Below, in pieces: positions 9,241 to 18,282 of a stretch of 64,000 bases of DNA. The position numbers and the translations under genes are program-made. Below the pieces are notes generated by a model, which made no database searches, was not told where the DNA came from, and saw only the letters and a list, made by a program, of their open reading frames with translations. Source of the stretch: Akkermansia sp. (GTDB lineage: Bacteria > Verrucomicrobiota > Verrucomicrobiia > Verrucomicrobiales > Akkermansiaceae); NCBI GenBank assembly GCA_017549485.1, contig JAFYUT010000001.1, forward strand, positions 23,715 to 87,714. The letters are read 5' to 3'. Numbering within the stretch: the stretch's first letter is position 1; each line of letters opens with the position of its first letter.

Positions 9241-10878
9241 TCATTCTTCGATAAATTCTACTCCCAAAAGACAGATATCATCATCTTGGCGGGTAGACTC
9301 TGTAAAGCGGTGCATACCGGCAAGAGAGATATCAATCATCTCCTTGATACTTTGAGGAGAATTCTGTTGTAGATACGATATGACCCGCTGCACCCCCATT
9401 TCATCCCCCTGAGGATTAGTTGCCTCATAAAGGCCATCGGTGTACAACATGAGTTTCATGCCGGGCTCTAACGCAATTTCGCTCTCTCGGTACAGGGCTG
9501 AATCTAACAATCCCAGTGCAGGGGAGCGCGGTATCGGTGGCAATATGGCGCGACCATCGGCAGACAGCACAATGGGAGCAGGATGCCCCGCGCCGGAGAG
9601 AGTCAGGCGGCGCTTATCCAAATCCAAATACACATAGCAAGCAGAAGCAAACATGGTAATGTTTGCCTGACTGAAAATACGGAACAGCTGACGATTAAGA
9701 GAAGAAAGCAGCAAGCCGGGGGTATCGGCCAAAGTTGAAACTTGCTCCATCAACCCGCGGAGCATAGATGCGATAAGAGCAGCACGCACACCATGGCCCA
9801 TCACATCGCAAATCAACATGCCCACACCGGATTCTCTCACCGGGAACACGGCAAAACAATCTCCCGCTACACCGGTACAGGGCATATACACGTGGTGGAA
9901 ACGAGCAATGCGTTTCTTTTCTGAATCGGCATCCTTCCATACCCGATCCGGTATACGCAGCGGTTGCAACGCATGCTGAATCTCACGCGCAAGGCTGATT
10001 TCTTTTTCCAACGCGCGGTTACGCTCGTCCAGCTGCTCAGCCATACGGCGGTATCGTTGCTGGGTTTCTACCAGCTCCGTAACATCGGAGGATATACCTA
10101 CAATACCTTTTACCTCACCATGAGCATCATACCAAGGGAACTTGGAAAGCCTGCACCAAGAGCTCTCTCCGTCTTTCCAAGTCTCTCGGTGAATCCGATT
10201 GGTAATCGGCACTTTCGTACGCATGATTTCCAACTCTTCCTGTCGCGCCACCTCGGTGGTATCATCAGCAAAGAAATGCGTGTCTTTACAGCCGATAAGA
10301 TCAGATGGCGTATCAACACCCATTTTTCGAGCAGTGGCCTCATTGGCCATCACAAACCGAGATTCACGATTTTTGTAGTAGATGTTGTCAGGCAAGAAGT
10401 TAATGAGATTACGGAACAAATCTCGGTCTTCCATGGCATGCATATCAGCCATCTTTCGGCGGGTTATGTCAACCCACACACCTACCAATTGAATATTCTT
10501 CTTGTTTTTATCACGCTCCAGCAAGCCATTGACTCGAATCCAGCGCCAACCGCGAGAGCGTAAATTCAGCAAACGAATCTCGACACGCAATGGTGCAACA
10601 GTAGGGCGGCCAAGGTATTTCTGTACTTCTGTGATAAAAAATTGTCTATCGTCCTCGTGAATCGTTTGCTCGGGTGCGGTAAATATATTGGGGGCCCACT
10701 CATCGAACGGCAAGCCCATCATGCGCAAACATTGTTCCGTATAAAAAATCTCTCCGCTTTCAATATTCCAGCAATAAACACCTTCTTCAGCAGCCCTCAA
10801 TGCTTTACGCACCATTTTCCAGTTAAAAACACCCGGAACGGTTTTACCTGCGTTACTGTTATCGGAACTGCCACTCAT
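9241..10878 (-). CDS. PAS-PAS-SpoIIE (PP2C-type) serine phosphatase
   Basis: 545 residues, cytoplasmic. Two PAS sensor domains (about 30-140, containing YCWNIESGEIFYTEQCLRM, and about 150-275, containing PDNIYYKNRESRFVMANE, ending IVGISSDVTELVE), a coiled linker (about 275-310), then a PP2C/SpoIIE catalytic domain (about 325-545). Metal-binding aspartates are present in AGDCFAVF, LICDVMGHG and LYTDGLYEAT. Such RsbU-like enzymes dephosphorylate anti-anti-sigma (STAS) proteins in partner-switching stress or developmental control. No STAS protein, anti-sigma kinase or sigma factor lies in the window, so partners are unknown. Single gene with a start-proximal promoter. Confidence 0.9.
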   Translation of the reverse strand: MSGSSDNSNAGKTVPGVFNWKMVRKALRAAEEGVYCWNIESGEIFYTEQCLRMMGLPFDEWAPNIFTAPEQTIHEDDRQFFITEVQKYLGRPTVAPLRVEIRLLNLRSRGWRWIRVNGLLERDKNKKNIQLVGVWVDITRRKMADMHAMEDRDLFRNLINFLPDNIYYKNRESRFVMANEATARKMGVDTPSDLIGCKDTHFFADDTTEVARQEELEIMRTKVPITNRIHRETWKDGESSWCRLSKFPWYDAHGEVKGIVGISSDVTELVETQQRYRRMAEQLDERNRALEKEISLAREIQHALQPLRIPDRVWKDADSEKKRIARFHHVYMPCTGVAGDCFAVFPVRESGVGMLICDVMGHGVRAALIASMLRGLMEQVSTLADTPGLLLSSLNRQLFRIFSQANITMFASACYVYLDLDKRRLTLSGAGHPAPIVLSADGRAILPPIPRSPALGLLDSALYRESEIALEPGMKLMLYTDGLYEATNPQGDEMGVQRVISYLQQNSPQSIKEMIDISLAGMHRFTESTRQDDDICLLGVEFIEE

Positions 10879-10887
10879 TAAAATATA

Positions 10888-10915
10888 TTTATACCTTGTT
10901 ATCTTTGTTTTTCAA
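10888..10915 (-). promoter_or_regulatory. Promoter of the PAS-SpoIIE gene, start-proximal
   Basis: TTGAAA, 16 nt, TATAAA on the minus strand; the -10 ends 9 nt before the ATG. Confidence 0.65.
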
Positions 10916-10944
10916 GCTTTTTTTGAGAGTTTGTATAAAAAGCT

Positions 10945-12174
10945 TCATTTCTTGTTTTGTCGGGCATTTTTTAAAATGCGCCGTATAGCCGCAGCATTGG
11001 GGCCACCCACACAATCATCTACCGTAGCGCCTTTTGCGGTTAGGGCATCCAAATCGGCACCATGCTCCACCAACCATTTCACCAATTCAACATGGCTCAG
11101 CCCGCACGCATTGTGCAAGAGAGTGGTCCCGTTAGCATTGGCTATCACGTAGTTAATGTCTGCGCCATAAAGAATGGAGTTTAAGCCTTCCATCAATCTT
11201 TTACGGTATAAATTTTCCACAGCTGATTCATATCTTATTAATGATAAGTCTTGAATCATTTGCTTAATTTCAGAATTACCGTTATTATCAACCTCGATAT
11301 TCTCAGGATAAACGACCTCCGGCGAGGATGTCTGCACATCACGTATCGTAAACGTAGCCCCTTTGATATCGAAGCCCCATCCCTCGTCATAACCTAACAG
11401 CACATGGGCCACCCCGGATTGGGAATCTTCAAAATCCAATTCGACAGTCACAACATGAGAACGACCTTGGACAGAGATTTCTGCACAGGTGCCTATGCGC
11501 CCGTAATTGACAGACATCGGAGGGTAAGGAGACTCCTCCGTATCTGGTATGAAATGAGGTATTTCAAAATGATTACTATCAATCGGGAACCGGAACACAA
11601 ACGGAGTGGCATAGCACTGATGCCACGCAGAGTATACTTCCTCTACTCCTTCTTGCATAATCGTGCGTTTTACAGCACCTTTGAAGTTTATTTCTACAAC
11701 CTTACCGGCTATACTGCGGGGCACAATATCGCCCACGGGCTCCCCCATACGTTGAAGATATGAAGCACCCTCTGAGGTATCCTGTATCCGGAATTTGAGA
11801 TGGTAGTATTTGATATTGTTCCAAGTCATGTGGGCGGTTCCACATAACGCATTGTCAAATTTTAATTGAATTTCTGCTTGGTCCTTACTGCCTTTAATGA
11901 ATAAAACTCCGCTTTTATTTCGTGCATTGGGTTCATAATTCAGTATGCAGGTTCTGTTTTCCCCCTCAAGTTGATAGCTGTTTTCTGCATCTTTTATGGG
12001 CTTACCGCAGTGAATGATAAGAGGCGTAAATTTGAAAGCAGGAGAGTAACTGAAATGAATCTTTTTAACGTCCAAAGACGTTGTTATATGCTCCTGCTCG
12101 GCGGTTGTGATGTTCATACAACACGCAATTGTCACAATTGAGCCGAAAAAGCTTTTAGAAAAAGGGGCCAACAT
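10945..12174 (-). CDS. Secreted protein with C-terminal ankyrin repeats
   Basis: 409 residues. A hydrophobic N-terminus (FFGSIVTIACCMNITTA) looks like a signal peptide with cleavage near residue 26, so the protein is probably periplasmic. Residues 30-320 are beta-rich and match no family I recognise. The C-terminus (about 340-400) carries ankyrin repeats (GTTLLHNACGLSHVELVKWL, VEHGADLDALTAKGATVDD), a protein-binding fold. Its promoter is interleaved with the pgk terminator and its -10 ends 8 nt before ATG. It ends 66 nt before the PAS-SpoIIE gene, which has its own promoter. Ankyrin-like proteins recur at 14651. Confidence 0.75.
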   Translation of the reverse strand: MLAPFSKSFFGSIVTIACCMNITTAEQEHITTSLDVKKIHFSYSPAFKFTPLIIHCGKPIKDAENSYQLEGENRTCILNYEPNARNKSGVLFIKGSKDQAEIQLKFDNALCGTAHMTWNNIKYYHLKFRIQDTSEGASYLQRMGEPVGDIVPRSIAGKVVEINFKGAVKRTIMQEGVEEVYSAWHQCYATPFVFRFPIDSNHFEIPHFIPDTEESPYPPMSVNYGRIGTCAEISVQGRSHVVTVELDFEDSQSGVAHVLLGYDEGWGFDIKGATFTIRDVQTSSPEVVYPENIEVDNNGNSEIKQMIQDLSLIRYESAVENLYRKRLMEGLNSILYGADINYVIANANGTTLLHNACGLSHVELVKWLVEHGADLDALTAKGATVDDCVGGPNAAAIRRILKNARQNKK

Positions 12175-12182
12175 ACAGCTTT

Positions 12183-12211
12183 TTTATAACAAAAAAAGGC
12201 GGGTTCGTCAA
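12183..12211 (-). promoter_or_regulatory. Promoter of the ankyrin protein gene, inside the pgk terminator
   Basis: TTGACG (12211-12206), 17 nt, TATAAA (12188-12183) on the minus strand; the -10 ends 8 nt before ATG 12174. The -35 is formed by the loop and first 3'-arm base of the pgk terminator hairpin, and the terminator T-run is the spacer. Confidence 0.7.
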
Positions 12212-12223
12212 GAACCCGCCTTT
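12195..12223 (-). terminator. pgk intrinsic terminator
   Basis: A 12-bp stem (12195-12206 with 12212-12223, GC core ggcggg/cccgcc) followed on the minus strand by seven T (12197-12191). It overlaps the promoter of the next gene. Confidence 0.88.
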
Positions 12224-12245
12224 GAAATCTATATGAAAGCAAGCA

Positions 12246-13445
12246 TTACTTCTCGCTCAGAGAGCCGATACCGGGCAGAACCTTGCCCTCAAGCAGCTCA
12301 AGAGAAGCGCCACCACCGGTGGAGCAGAAGGAGAGCTTGTCAGCCACCTTGAACTTCTTGGCAGCCGTTACGGAGTCACCACCACCCACGATGGAGATGC
12401 AGTCGGACTCGGCCAAGCACTCTGCGATAGCCTTGGTGCCCTTAGCGAAAGAATCCAGCTCGAACACGCCCAAGGGGCCGTTCCACAGCACGGTCTTAGC
12501 ACCGCGGATGATGTTGCAGAACTCTTCGATAGCCTTGTCGCCGATGTCGATACCCATGCCATCAGCAGGTATTTCGCCGCCCTCAGCCCAAGGAGCAGTG
12601 CAGAATGTCTCAGCACCTTCCTCAAACTTGTAGGAGTAGCGGGTGTCGGCGGGCAACACGAACTTAACGCCCTTGGCAGCAGCATCTGCAAGAATCTCGT
12701 TTGCGAGATCAAGCTTATCGGCTTCAATCTTGGAGTTGCCTACGTTCTTGCCCTGAGCGGCAAGGAAGGTGTTGGCCATTGCGCCACCAATGATGAAGGT
12801 CTGGCTCTTCTCCATGAGCTTAGAGAGCACCTGAATCTTGTCAGAAACCTTAGCACCACCCATGATAACAACGAAGGGCTGGGCAGGGGCATCAAGCTTA
12901 CCCTCAAGGTACTCAAGCTCGTGCTCAATGAGGAAGCCCATGGCGCTCTTCTCAGCGTAATGGGTTACACCCTCGGTGGAGGCGTGGGCGCGGTGAGCGG
13001 AACCGAAAGCGTCGTTGACATACAGCTTGGCATCACCGAGAAGGGCCTTGGCGAACTCAGGGTCGTTCTTCTTCTCTTTCTTATCGAAACGAACGTTGTC
13101 AAGCAGCATCACATCGCCGTCCTGAAGAGCAGCGCGGGCAGCAGTGGCAGCCTCGCCGATGGTCTCGGGTACGAAAGCAACCGGCTTGCCGAGGTGGCCG
13201 GAAAGGCACTCAGCAGCAGCCTTCAGAGAGAACTCGGCCTGATAGCCTGTACCCTCGGGGCGGCCCAAGTGAGAGCAGAGAACAAGGCGAGCGCCATTAT
13301 CAAGCAAGTACTTGATTGTGGGCAGAGCAGCAACGATGCGGGCATCGTTGGTGATTACGCCGTCCTTCATGGGAACATTGAAGTCTACTCGCATGAGGAC
13401 TTCCTTACCGGCAACGTCGAGGTCGCGTACAGTCAATTTAGCCAT
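12246..13445 (-). CDS. pgk: Phosphoglycerate kinase
   Basis: 399 residues, full length. Glycolytic/gluconeogenic enzyme moving a phosphate between 1,3-bisphosphoglycerate and ADP. N-terminal substrate-binding motifs: LMRVDFNVPMKDG, LCSHLGRPEG and NDAFGSAHRAHAS. C-terminal nucleotide domain: VIMGGAKVSDKI, WNGPLGVFE and VGGGDSVTAAKKF, with the family-typical GGGASLELLEG near the end. Single gene between a divergent intergenic region and its own terminator. Codon use is strongly biased (GGC, GAG, CTC), consistent with high expression. Confidence 0.98.
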   Translation of the reverse strand: MAKLTVRDLDVAGKEVLMRVDFNVPMKDGVITNDARIVAALPTIKYLLDNGARLVLCSHLGRPEGTGYQAEFSLKAAAECLSGHLGKPVAFVPETIGEAATAARAALQDGDVMLLDNVRFDKKEKKNDPEFAKALLGDAKLYVNDAFGSAHRAHASTEGVTHYAEKSAMGFLIEHELEYLEGKLDAPAQPFVVIMGGAKVSDKIQVLSKLMEKSQTFIIGGAMANTFLAAQGKNVGNSKIEADKLDLANEILADAAAKGVKFVLPADTRYSYKFEEGAETFCTAPWAEGGEIPADGMGIDIGDKAIEEFCNIIRGAKTVLWNGPLGVFELDSFAKGTKAIAECLAESDCISIVGGGDSVTAAKKFKVADKLSFCSTGGGASLELLEGKVLPGIGSLSEK

Positions 13446-13618
13446 AATGTTGATGTATGTTTGTGTTTGGAAAATGTTTTACCGTAAGTATACACTCAGG
13501 CGGGGCTATTTTAGCGTGTTGAGCCGTGTTTTTCAAGGCAAATCACACGGTAGGACATTAAAACATGCTCGATTCATCCAAAAAGAGATGAATAAATGGC
13601 GCCGAACAGAACCTTAGC

Positions 13619-13646
13619 TTGACAAATCATCACTTTAAGTCATAAT
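13619..13646 (+). promoter_or_regulatory. Promoter of the 13653 gene, start-proximal
   Basis: Consensus TTGACA, 16 nt, CATAAT. Only 6 nt separate the -10 from the ATG at 13653, so transcription should start at the start codon. Confidence 0.75.
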
Positions 13647-13652
13647 CAAAGT

Positions 13653-14645
13653 ATGAAGAGAACATTCGGTCTTACCTTTCTCAGCCTTGTGACACCGGCA
13701 TTACTGCACGCACAAGAAGAGAATACAGACACCGTTTCACTGACGCCTCTGCTGATGTACGTAGCAGATTACGCCGGTGCAGAGGCGGTTGCCCCGCGGG
13801 TTGCTGCCTTGATTGAGCAAACGCCCAAGGAAAAGCTGGTAATAGACGAATTTGACCGTGTGTTGTTGGAATCAACCGGATGTTTCGGCTCCGTTCAATT
13901 AAGTAATGCCTTGGCTCCATTTTTGGAGCTTCCCCCGGCAGAAGACATGCCGGAGATTGCCCAGCACATGGCGTTATTGCACGAAATGTGGAACATGTTT
14001 GACCAAGTGACACAAGCGCTGGAACTGATAAAGACTAAAGAAGACGCAGAGATTGCCGCCAATATTCTTGAGAGCTTCAAACCTTTCATGTTCACATGGT
14101 CGCAAGCTGTATCAGAAGTGCAGGAGCCCGATAGTGATTTAGCTAAGCGCAGGTTACGCATGGCGTATCTGGTAGAAACACGCCCCCGCATCGGCAAGTT
14201 ACTTAACGCTTGGGCTGATTTGGCGCTGAGGGATGCGGAATATTACGGTTCAAGCCGTCTGGTAGAAGGGTTGCAAGACGTGTGCGACGTGCTGGAGAAT
14301 ATGGACATGGCGGCTGACCCTGACGTCATGCCGGCCCTGGCAACAACAACTCGCCAACTGATTCCGTTACTCAATCAGTGGGTAGGCATTATAAGCCTCG
14401 TAAGAGATAAAGATACGGCTGATGCCGCCGCGCCGCACATTGTACGCCTGCACAAGCAAATGGCCTTGGTGATGCAACAAGCAGCCCTTTCTCGTGTACA
14501 TGAACAGGATTTATTCAATGTTTCCCCCCGGTTTGAGGTAATGGCGCATGTATGCGACCGCATTATGCACTACTTGCTTGATGAGGTAAAGCCCCCATGC
14601 TTCGGTTCCGAAAAACTACAACAGGCCTTACAACACGAAGATTAA
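13653..14645 (+). CDS. Secreted helical repeat protein, GS-x-x-L family member 1
   Basis: 330 residues with a signal peptide (LSLVTPALLHAQ, cleavage near residue 20). Almost entirely helical. It repeats two motifs: a D/E-x-A-x-A-A segment (KDTADAAAPHIV, KTKEDAEIAANILESF) and an aromatic-G-S-x-x-L segment (CFGSVQLSNAL, YYGSSRLVEGL, CFGSEKLQQAL). The protein encoded at 24412-25182 shows both motifs (VKDTASAEAAAPKLEQQL, AYGSSALMEHL), so the two are related. I do not recognise the family; it may be a periplasmic helical scaffold. The next gene begins 5 nt after its stop, so the two are co-transcribed. Confidence 0.75.
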   Translation: MKRTFGLTFLSLVTPALLHAQEENTDTVSLTPLLMYVADYAGAEAVAPRVAALIEQTPKEKLVIDEFDRVLLESTGCFGSVQLSNALAPFLELPPAEDMPEIAQHMALLHEMWNMFDQVTQALELIKTKEDAEIAANILESFKPFMFTWSQAVSEVQEPDSDLAKRRLRMAYLVETRPRIGKLLNAWADLALRDAEYYGSSRLVEGLQDVCDVLENMDMAADPDVMPALATTTRQLIPLLNQWVGIISLVRDKDTADAAAPHIVRLHKQMALVMQQAALSRVHEQDLFNVSPRFEVMAHVCDRIMHYLLDEVKPPCFGSEKLQQALQHED

Positions 14646-14650
14646 ACATT

Positions 14651-15814
14651 ATGAAACTGCCCATATTATTGGCCGGGCTCTGTGCAACAGCTTCCGCAAC
14701 AGAGCAGAGTCAGCCTTTACCCTTGTCTCCTTTACCGAGTTTCCATGAATCATGGTCAGACGGTGAAATTCAACTCATATCTGCCTTTGCCAACCGTATA
14801 GACAGATTTTTACTTGATAACCACGCCGATACTGATAATCAGCGAGCAACTGAGATTTACTCTCGATTCAGGCAAGCGCTGCATCAAGCTATTGCAACAG
14901 GCAAGGTTGAGCCGTCTTTCCAAGGAGACACCATGGCAAGATGGGCTGCCATGGTGGATGATGATTTAGCCGTACAGGTGTTTATCGGGCACGGAGAAGA
15001 TCCTCATGCCAGGTATTACATTGAAGATTTAGAGTTAGAATCAGGCCTCGTTCAAGAAGTGATTTGGGCAAAAAATCTTACGGGTCATGCATCAATGTTC
15101 GACCGCATTCAATTATTGAATTGGTTAAAAAGCAAAGGCTGGGATCCCGTTGCAGATCAGGACTTGGTTGTGCATGCCATTTCGCTTGCGTTACTGGCAG
15201 AGCCTAACAATATGGAACCCATGTTGAAATGGTTTTTCGAGCAGTCTATTGAATTAAAAGAAGAGCAAAAATCTCATTTCTATCGGGGGATTTTGGTGGC
15301 AGATGGCAGTCTTCCTTACCTCAAGCAGTTGGTTGAGAAAGGAGAAATCCCGTTAAATGAACCCATAGATGACCTTTTACCGCTTCAAACTGTCTGCTCC
15401 TGGACGTTTTTAGAGAAACAAATTAATCTGGATAATTTAGCATACCTTTTAGAAGCCGGGGCAGATCCGAATCTCATACTTGCGGAAGAAGACGGAATTG
15501 CAGACACTGGCAACTATGACCCGGAAGGGTACGAGGAAGATGATTTACCCCGCGATGATATGGACAGTTTCTCAACGCCCATTGAAATTATTTTTGACCA
15601 ATATCGAAGCGATGCCAGCGAACGCAACCATAAGCGAGAATCTAATTTCTTAGCAGCGATAGATTTATTGTTGCTCCACGATGCAGAGCTGGATATTGAA
15701 GACGATGAATGCAACGATGAGGATGCTGAATCGACTGCTTATGCAGAGGTCAGAAAGCGTTTGGAAATGACGTCGGAACAGCTTCGCGAAGATTTTGAAC
15801 GCCTCACTGAATGA
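14651..15814 (+). CDS. Secreted ankyrin-like protein
   Basis: 387 residues from ATG 14651 (MKLPILLAGLCATASA), chosen because it gives a clean signal peptide and sits 5 nt after the preceding stop; the frame is open further upstream. Helix pairs with degenerate ankyrin character are visible (NLAYLLEAGADPNLIL at about 270-285, AIDLLLLHDAELDI at about 335-350), preceded by similar but weaker units (YLKQLVEKGEIPLNEPI). A very acidic insert lies between the last two repeats (YEEDDLPRDDMD). Probably periplasmic; function unknown. Ends at a bidirectional terminator facing the phosphate permease gene. Confidence 0.75.
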   Translation: MKLPILLAGLCATASATEQSQPLPLSPLPSFHESWSDGEIQLISAFANRIDRFLLDNHADTDNQRATEIYSRFRQALHQAIATGKVEPSFQGDTMARWAAMVDDDLAVQVFIGHGEDPHARYYIEDLELESGLVQEVIWAKNLTGHASMFDRIQLLNWLKSKGWDPVADQDLVVHAISLALLAEPNNMEPMLKWFFEQSIELKEEQKSHFYRGILVADGSLPYLKQLVEKGEIPLNEPIDDLLPLQTVCSWTFLEKQINLDNLAYLLEAGADPNLILAEEDGIADTGNYDPEGYEEDDLPRDDMDSFSTPIEIIFDQYRSDASERNHKRESNFLAAIDLLLLHDAELDIEDDECNDEDAESTAYAEVRKRLEMTSEQLREDFERLTE

Positions 15815-15839
15815 GTTCTATTCTCCGCCTTTTCAGAGC

Positions 15840-15880
15840 AACAAAAAGACCTTGCACTTGTAGCGCAAGGTCTTTTTGTT
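15840..15880. terminator. Bidirectional intrinsic terminator
   Basis: A perfect 16-bp stem (15840-15855 with 15865-15880) with A-run on the left and T-run on the right, between convergent genes ending at 15814 and 15901. It can serve both strands. Confidence 0.9.
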
Positions 15881-15900
15881 GATAACTATCAAAGGGAGCA

Positions 15901-18093
15901 TTAGTCTTCGTATACCTCTTTGATTCGCTCAATGAGGGCAAAGGCATGGCTGACCATGGCGCGAGTCTCGTTGAGCAAGGTGAGGTACAAGATACCGTTA
16001 CGCATGCTGCTTTCATCGGCATCACCCTGCATCAGGTGCCGAGTAATGCACTCACCGAAGTCATCCCCCAACTGGTAACGGCCTTCAAGTTTGGCTTCTA
16101 CACCGGCATAATCCTTGGCTTTAAGCATATCCAACAAATCAGGATAGAACGAGCCTATTTTTTCGGTAAGCCAGAGCAAATCTTTACCTTGGGCTTCTTC
16201 CAAACCTGCATGGAAGTTGTCAATATGGTTGAATGCAGCCTTGACGATAGTGAAGAGGCGCTCAGCCGTATTGGCAGAAATCTCAGTAATACGGAAAATA
16301 AGCTGCCCGCGGTCCGCCAAATCTTTGGGAATGCCGGCCAAAGCAGGCAGCACCTCATTCTCGCGCACCACTTCAATATCACGCTTAATGGAGCGAGCCT
16401 TTTTCTTCAAGCGACTGAGCCCTTCCAAATCCTCTTTAAGCAGGGCAGGTACCATGGCCTTATAAATACCGACCATACGACCGAGGCGCCCGGCTGCTGT
16501 AGAAGCAAACTCGTGCATGCAAGAGGCTTTGCTGACATCTACAATGTTATAGTTTTCTTTATTCAGTTTAGCAAAGAAAGTAGACTTAATAAGCAACCCG
16601 GCGGCAATGGCCATCATGATAACTATACCCCAGAAATCACCGTAAGCCATAATAAGGGCTACGGCCATGGCGGCCAAGGTAGCAGCAATAGCTGTAATCA
16701 GCCAACCACCGATTACTGTGAGCACGCCGGTAATACGGTAAACGGCACTGTCACGCCCCCATGCTTTATCTGCCAGTGAGCTACCCATGGATACCATAAA
16801 GATAACGTAGGTGGTAGAGAGAGGCAACCCAAGATCCGTACCCACGGAGATAAGCAAAGCTGCCAAGGTAAGGTTCACCGAAGCGCGAATCATGTCGTAA
16901 TTAGCCCCGGTTTCCTCCTCAGGCGTAAGCGGGGTAAAACGCTTACCGATGAAATCAGTCACTTTCTTGGGAGTAATACGCTCAAAGAAACGCACAGTAT
17001 TGATGGTGTAGCGAACGAGCATACGCGCGGGCTTGCTGGAGCCGAAACGCTCTTTACCCGTGTTAGAGGAGGAGAGTTTAAGCTCCGTCTCCGTAACCTT
17101 ACGAGCTTTTTGGGAAAGGAAGAGGGCGGCAACCATAATGGCACCGGAACCCAACAGGTACGCCAAACTGGCAGAGGCACCATCTCCGGCAAGAATCTCA
17201 CCCATATTGGTATCTACCGTGATACCGGTAGTAAACAGCGCATCTTTGGATGCCATGAATACACCGATGAAGTTCACCATGTCATTGCCGGCAAATGCGA
17301 GTGCCAACGCCCCCGTACCGGCCAGTACAGCTATGCGCAAGGTATTCACGCGGCAAAGGTATTGAAGAAGGGCTGAGAAGAGTGACCAGAACAAGAACAT
17401 CACACCTACAATCGCCCAAATATTATACTGGCTGGTAAGAGCGGCAATATCCTCTCTGAAAACACTGCCTTTGAGACCTTTGAAAATAATGAAGTAACTG
17501 ATAGCAGTGAATGCCAAGGAACACCACAACGGCCCGATGTAGCGGTATGCTTTACCGAAACGGAAGCTGAAAATAAGGCGAGCAACCCACATAACAGAGG
17601 TGCCGACCACGAAAGCGATAGCCACTGAGGCAAAAATTGCCAGTATCATTGTCAGGCATTTTTCCTCATTGATGTAATCCAGAAGCGGGCAGGTAAGAAC
17701 TTGACCACTGCTGAATATAGCCATACCGATGCCGGCACCTAACAAACAGAATACCAGAGCCACGGTGGTAGACGTAGGCAAGCCCAAAGTATTGAACGTA
17801 TCCAGCAAAATAATGTTGGCAACCATCACCGCCAAATACAACAACATGACTTGGTGAAAGTTGAACATCTCAGGCTCAATCACGCCGTTTCTCGCAACAG
17901 CCATCATTCCGCTGGAGAAACAAGCACCCAAGATAACGCCGACAGCGGCAACCATAACAGCCTGATTATAGGTACCGGCCTTTGAACCGATAGAAGAATT
18001 CAGGAAGTTACAAGCGTCGTTACTGACACCTACAATCAATCCGAAAACGGAGAGAACAGCAATAAGGCCGAAAATGATGTAATATATTTCCAT
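15901..18093 (-). CDS. PiT-family inorganic phosphate permease fused to a PhoU-like domain
   Basis: 730 residues. The N-terminal part (about 1-500) is a PiT transporter with two inverted signature repeats: GVSNDACNFLNSSIGSKA plus LGLPTSTTVALVFCLLGAGI near the start, and GNDMVNF plus DLGLPLSTTYVIFMVSMGSS further on. These symport phosphate with cations across the inner membrane. Residues about 520-730 form a helical PhoU-like (DUF47) domain. Fusions of this length are known in Bacteroidota and relatives; the extra domain is thought to regulate uptake. Transcribed alone from a start-proximal promoter; no pst or pho genes are nearby. Confidence 0.94.
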   Translation of the reverse strand: MEIYYIIFGLIAVLSVFGLIVGVSNDACNFLNSSIGSKAGTYNQAVMVAAVGVILGACFSSGMMAVARNGVIEPEMFNFHQVMLLYLAVMVANIILLDTFNTLGLPTSTTVALVFCLLGAGIGMAIFSSGQVLTCPLLDYINEEKCLTMILAIFASVAIAFVVGTSVMWVARLIFSFRFGKAYRYIGPLWCSLAFTAISYFIIFKGLKGSVFREDIAALTSQYNIWAIVGVMFLFWSLFSALLQYLCRVNTLRIAVLAGTGALALAFAGNDMVNFIGVFMASKDALFTTGITVDTNMGEILAGDGASASLAYLLGSGAIMVAALFLSQKARKVTETELKLSSSNTGKERFGSSKPARMLVRYTINTVRFFERITPKKVTDFIGKRFTPLTPEEETGANYDMIRASVNLTLAALLISVGTDLGLPLSTTYVIFMVSMGSSLADKAWGRDSAVYRITGVLTVIGGWLITAIAATLAAMAVALIMAYGDFWGIVIMMAIAAGLLIKSTFFAKLNKENYNIVDVSKASCMHEFASTAAGRLGRMVGIYKAMVPALLKEDLEGLSRLKKKARSIKRDIEVVRENEVLPALAGIPKDLADRGQLIFRITEISANTAERLFTIVKAAFNHIDNFHAGLEEAQGKDLLWLTEKIGSFYPDLLDMLKAKDYAGVEAKLEGRYQLGDDFGECITRHLMQGDADESSMRNGILYLTLLNETRAMVSHAFALIERIKEVYED

Positions 18094-18106
18094 GGTCTAC
18101 GGGGGA

Positions 18107-18135
18107 TTTCTACCATGAATTCGCAGGAAAGACAA
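18107..18135 (-). promoter_or_regulatory. Promoter of the phosphate permease gene, start-proximal
   Basis: TTGTCT, 17 nt, TAGAAA on the minus strand; the -10 ends 13 nt before the ATG at 18093. No pho box was recognised. Confidence 0.5.
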
Positions 18136-18218
18136 GGAAAAACGCAGTCTGTAGGCTAAAATTATTCTTCGACTCATCAGAATCGATTGAAAAAGAAAAC
18201 CGCAGACAACATAGAAGC

Positions 18219-18246
18219 TTGACAACACAAGTGCATCGTATATAAT
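18219..18246 (+). promoter_or_regulatory. Consensus sigma70 promoter of the lipoprotein operon
   Basis: Perfect TTGACA (18219-18224), 16 nt, perfect TATAAT (18241-18246). This is the closest consensus match in the window. The leader to ATG 18283 would be about 30 nt. Confidence 0.88.
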
Positions 18247-18282
18247 TGACGCGTTATTTTCAACAGACCATACACTTTTACA

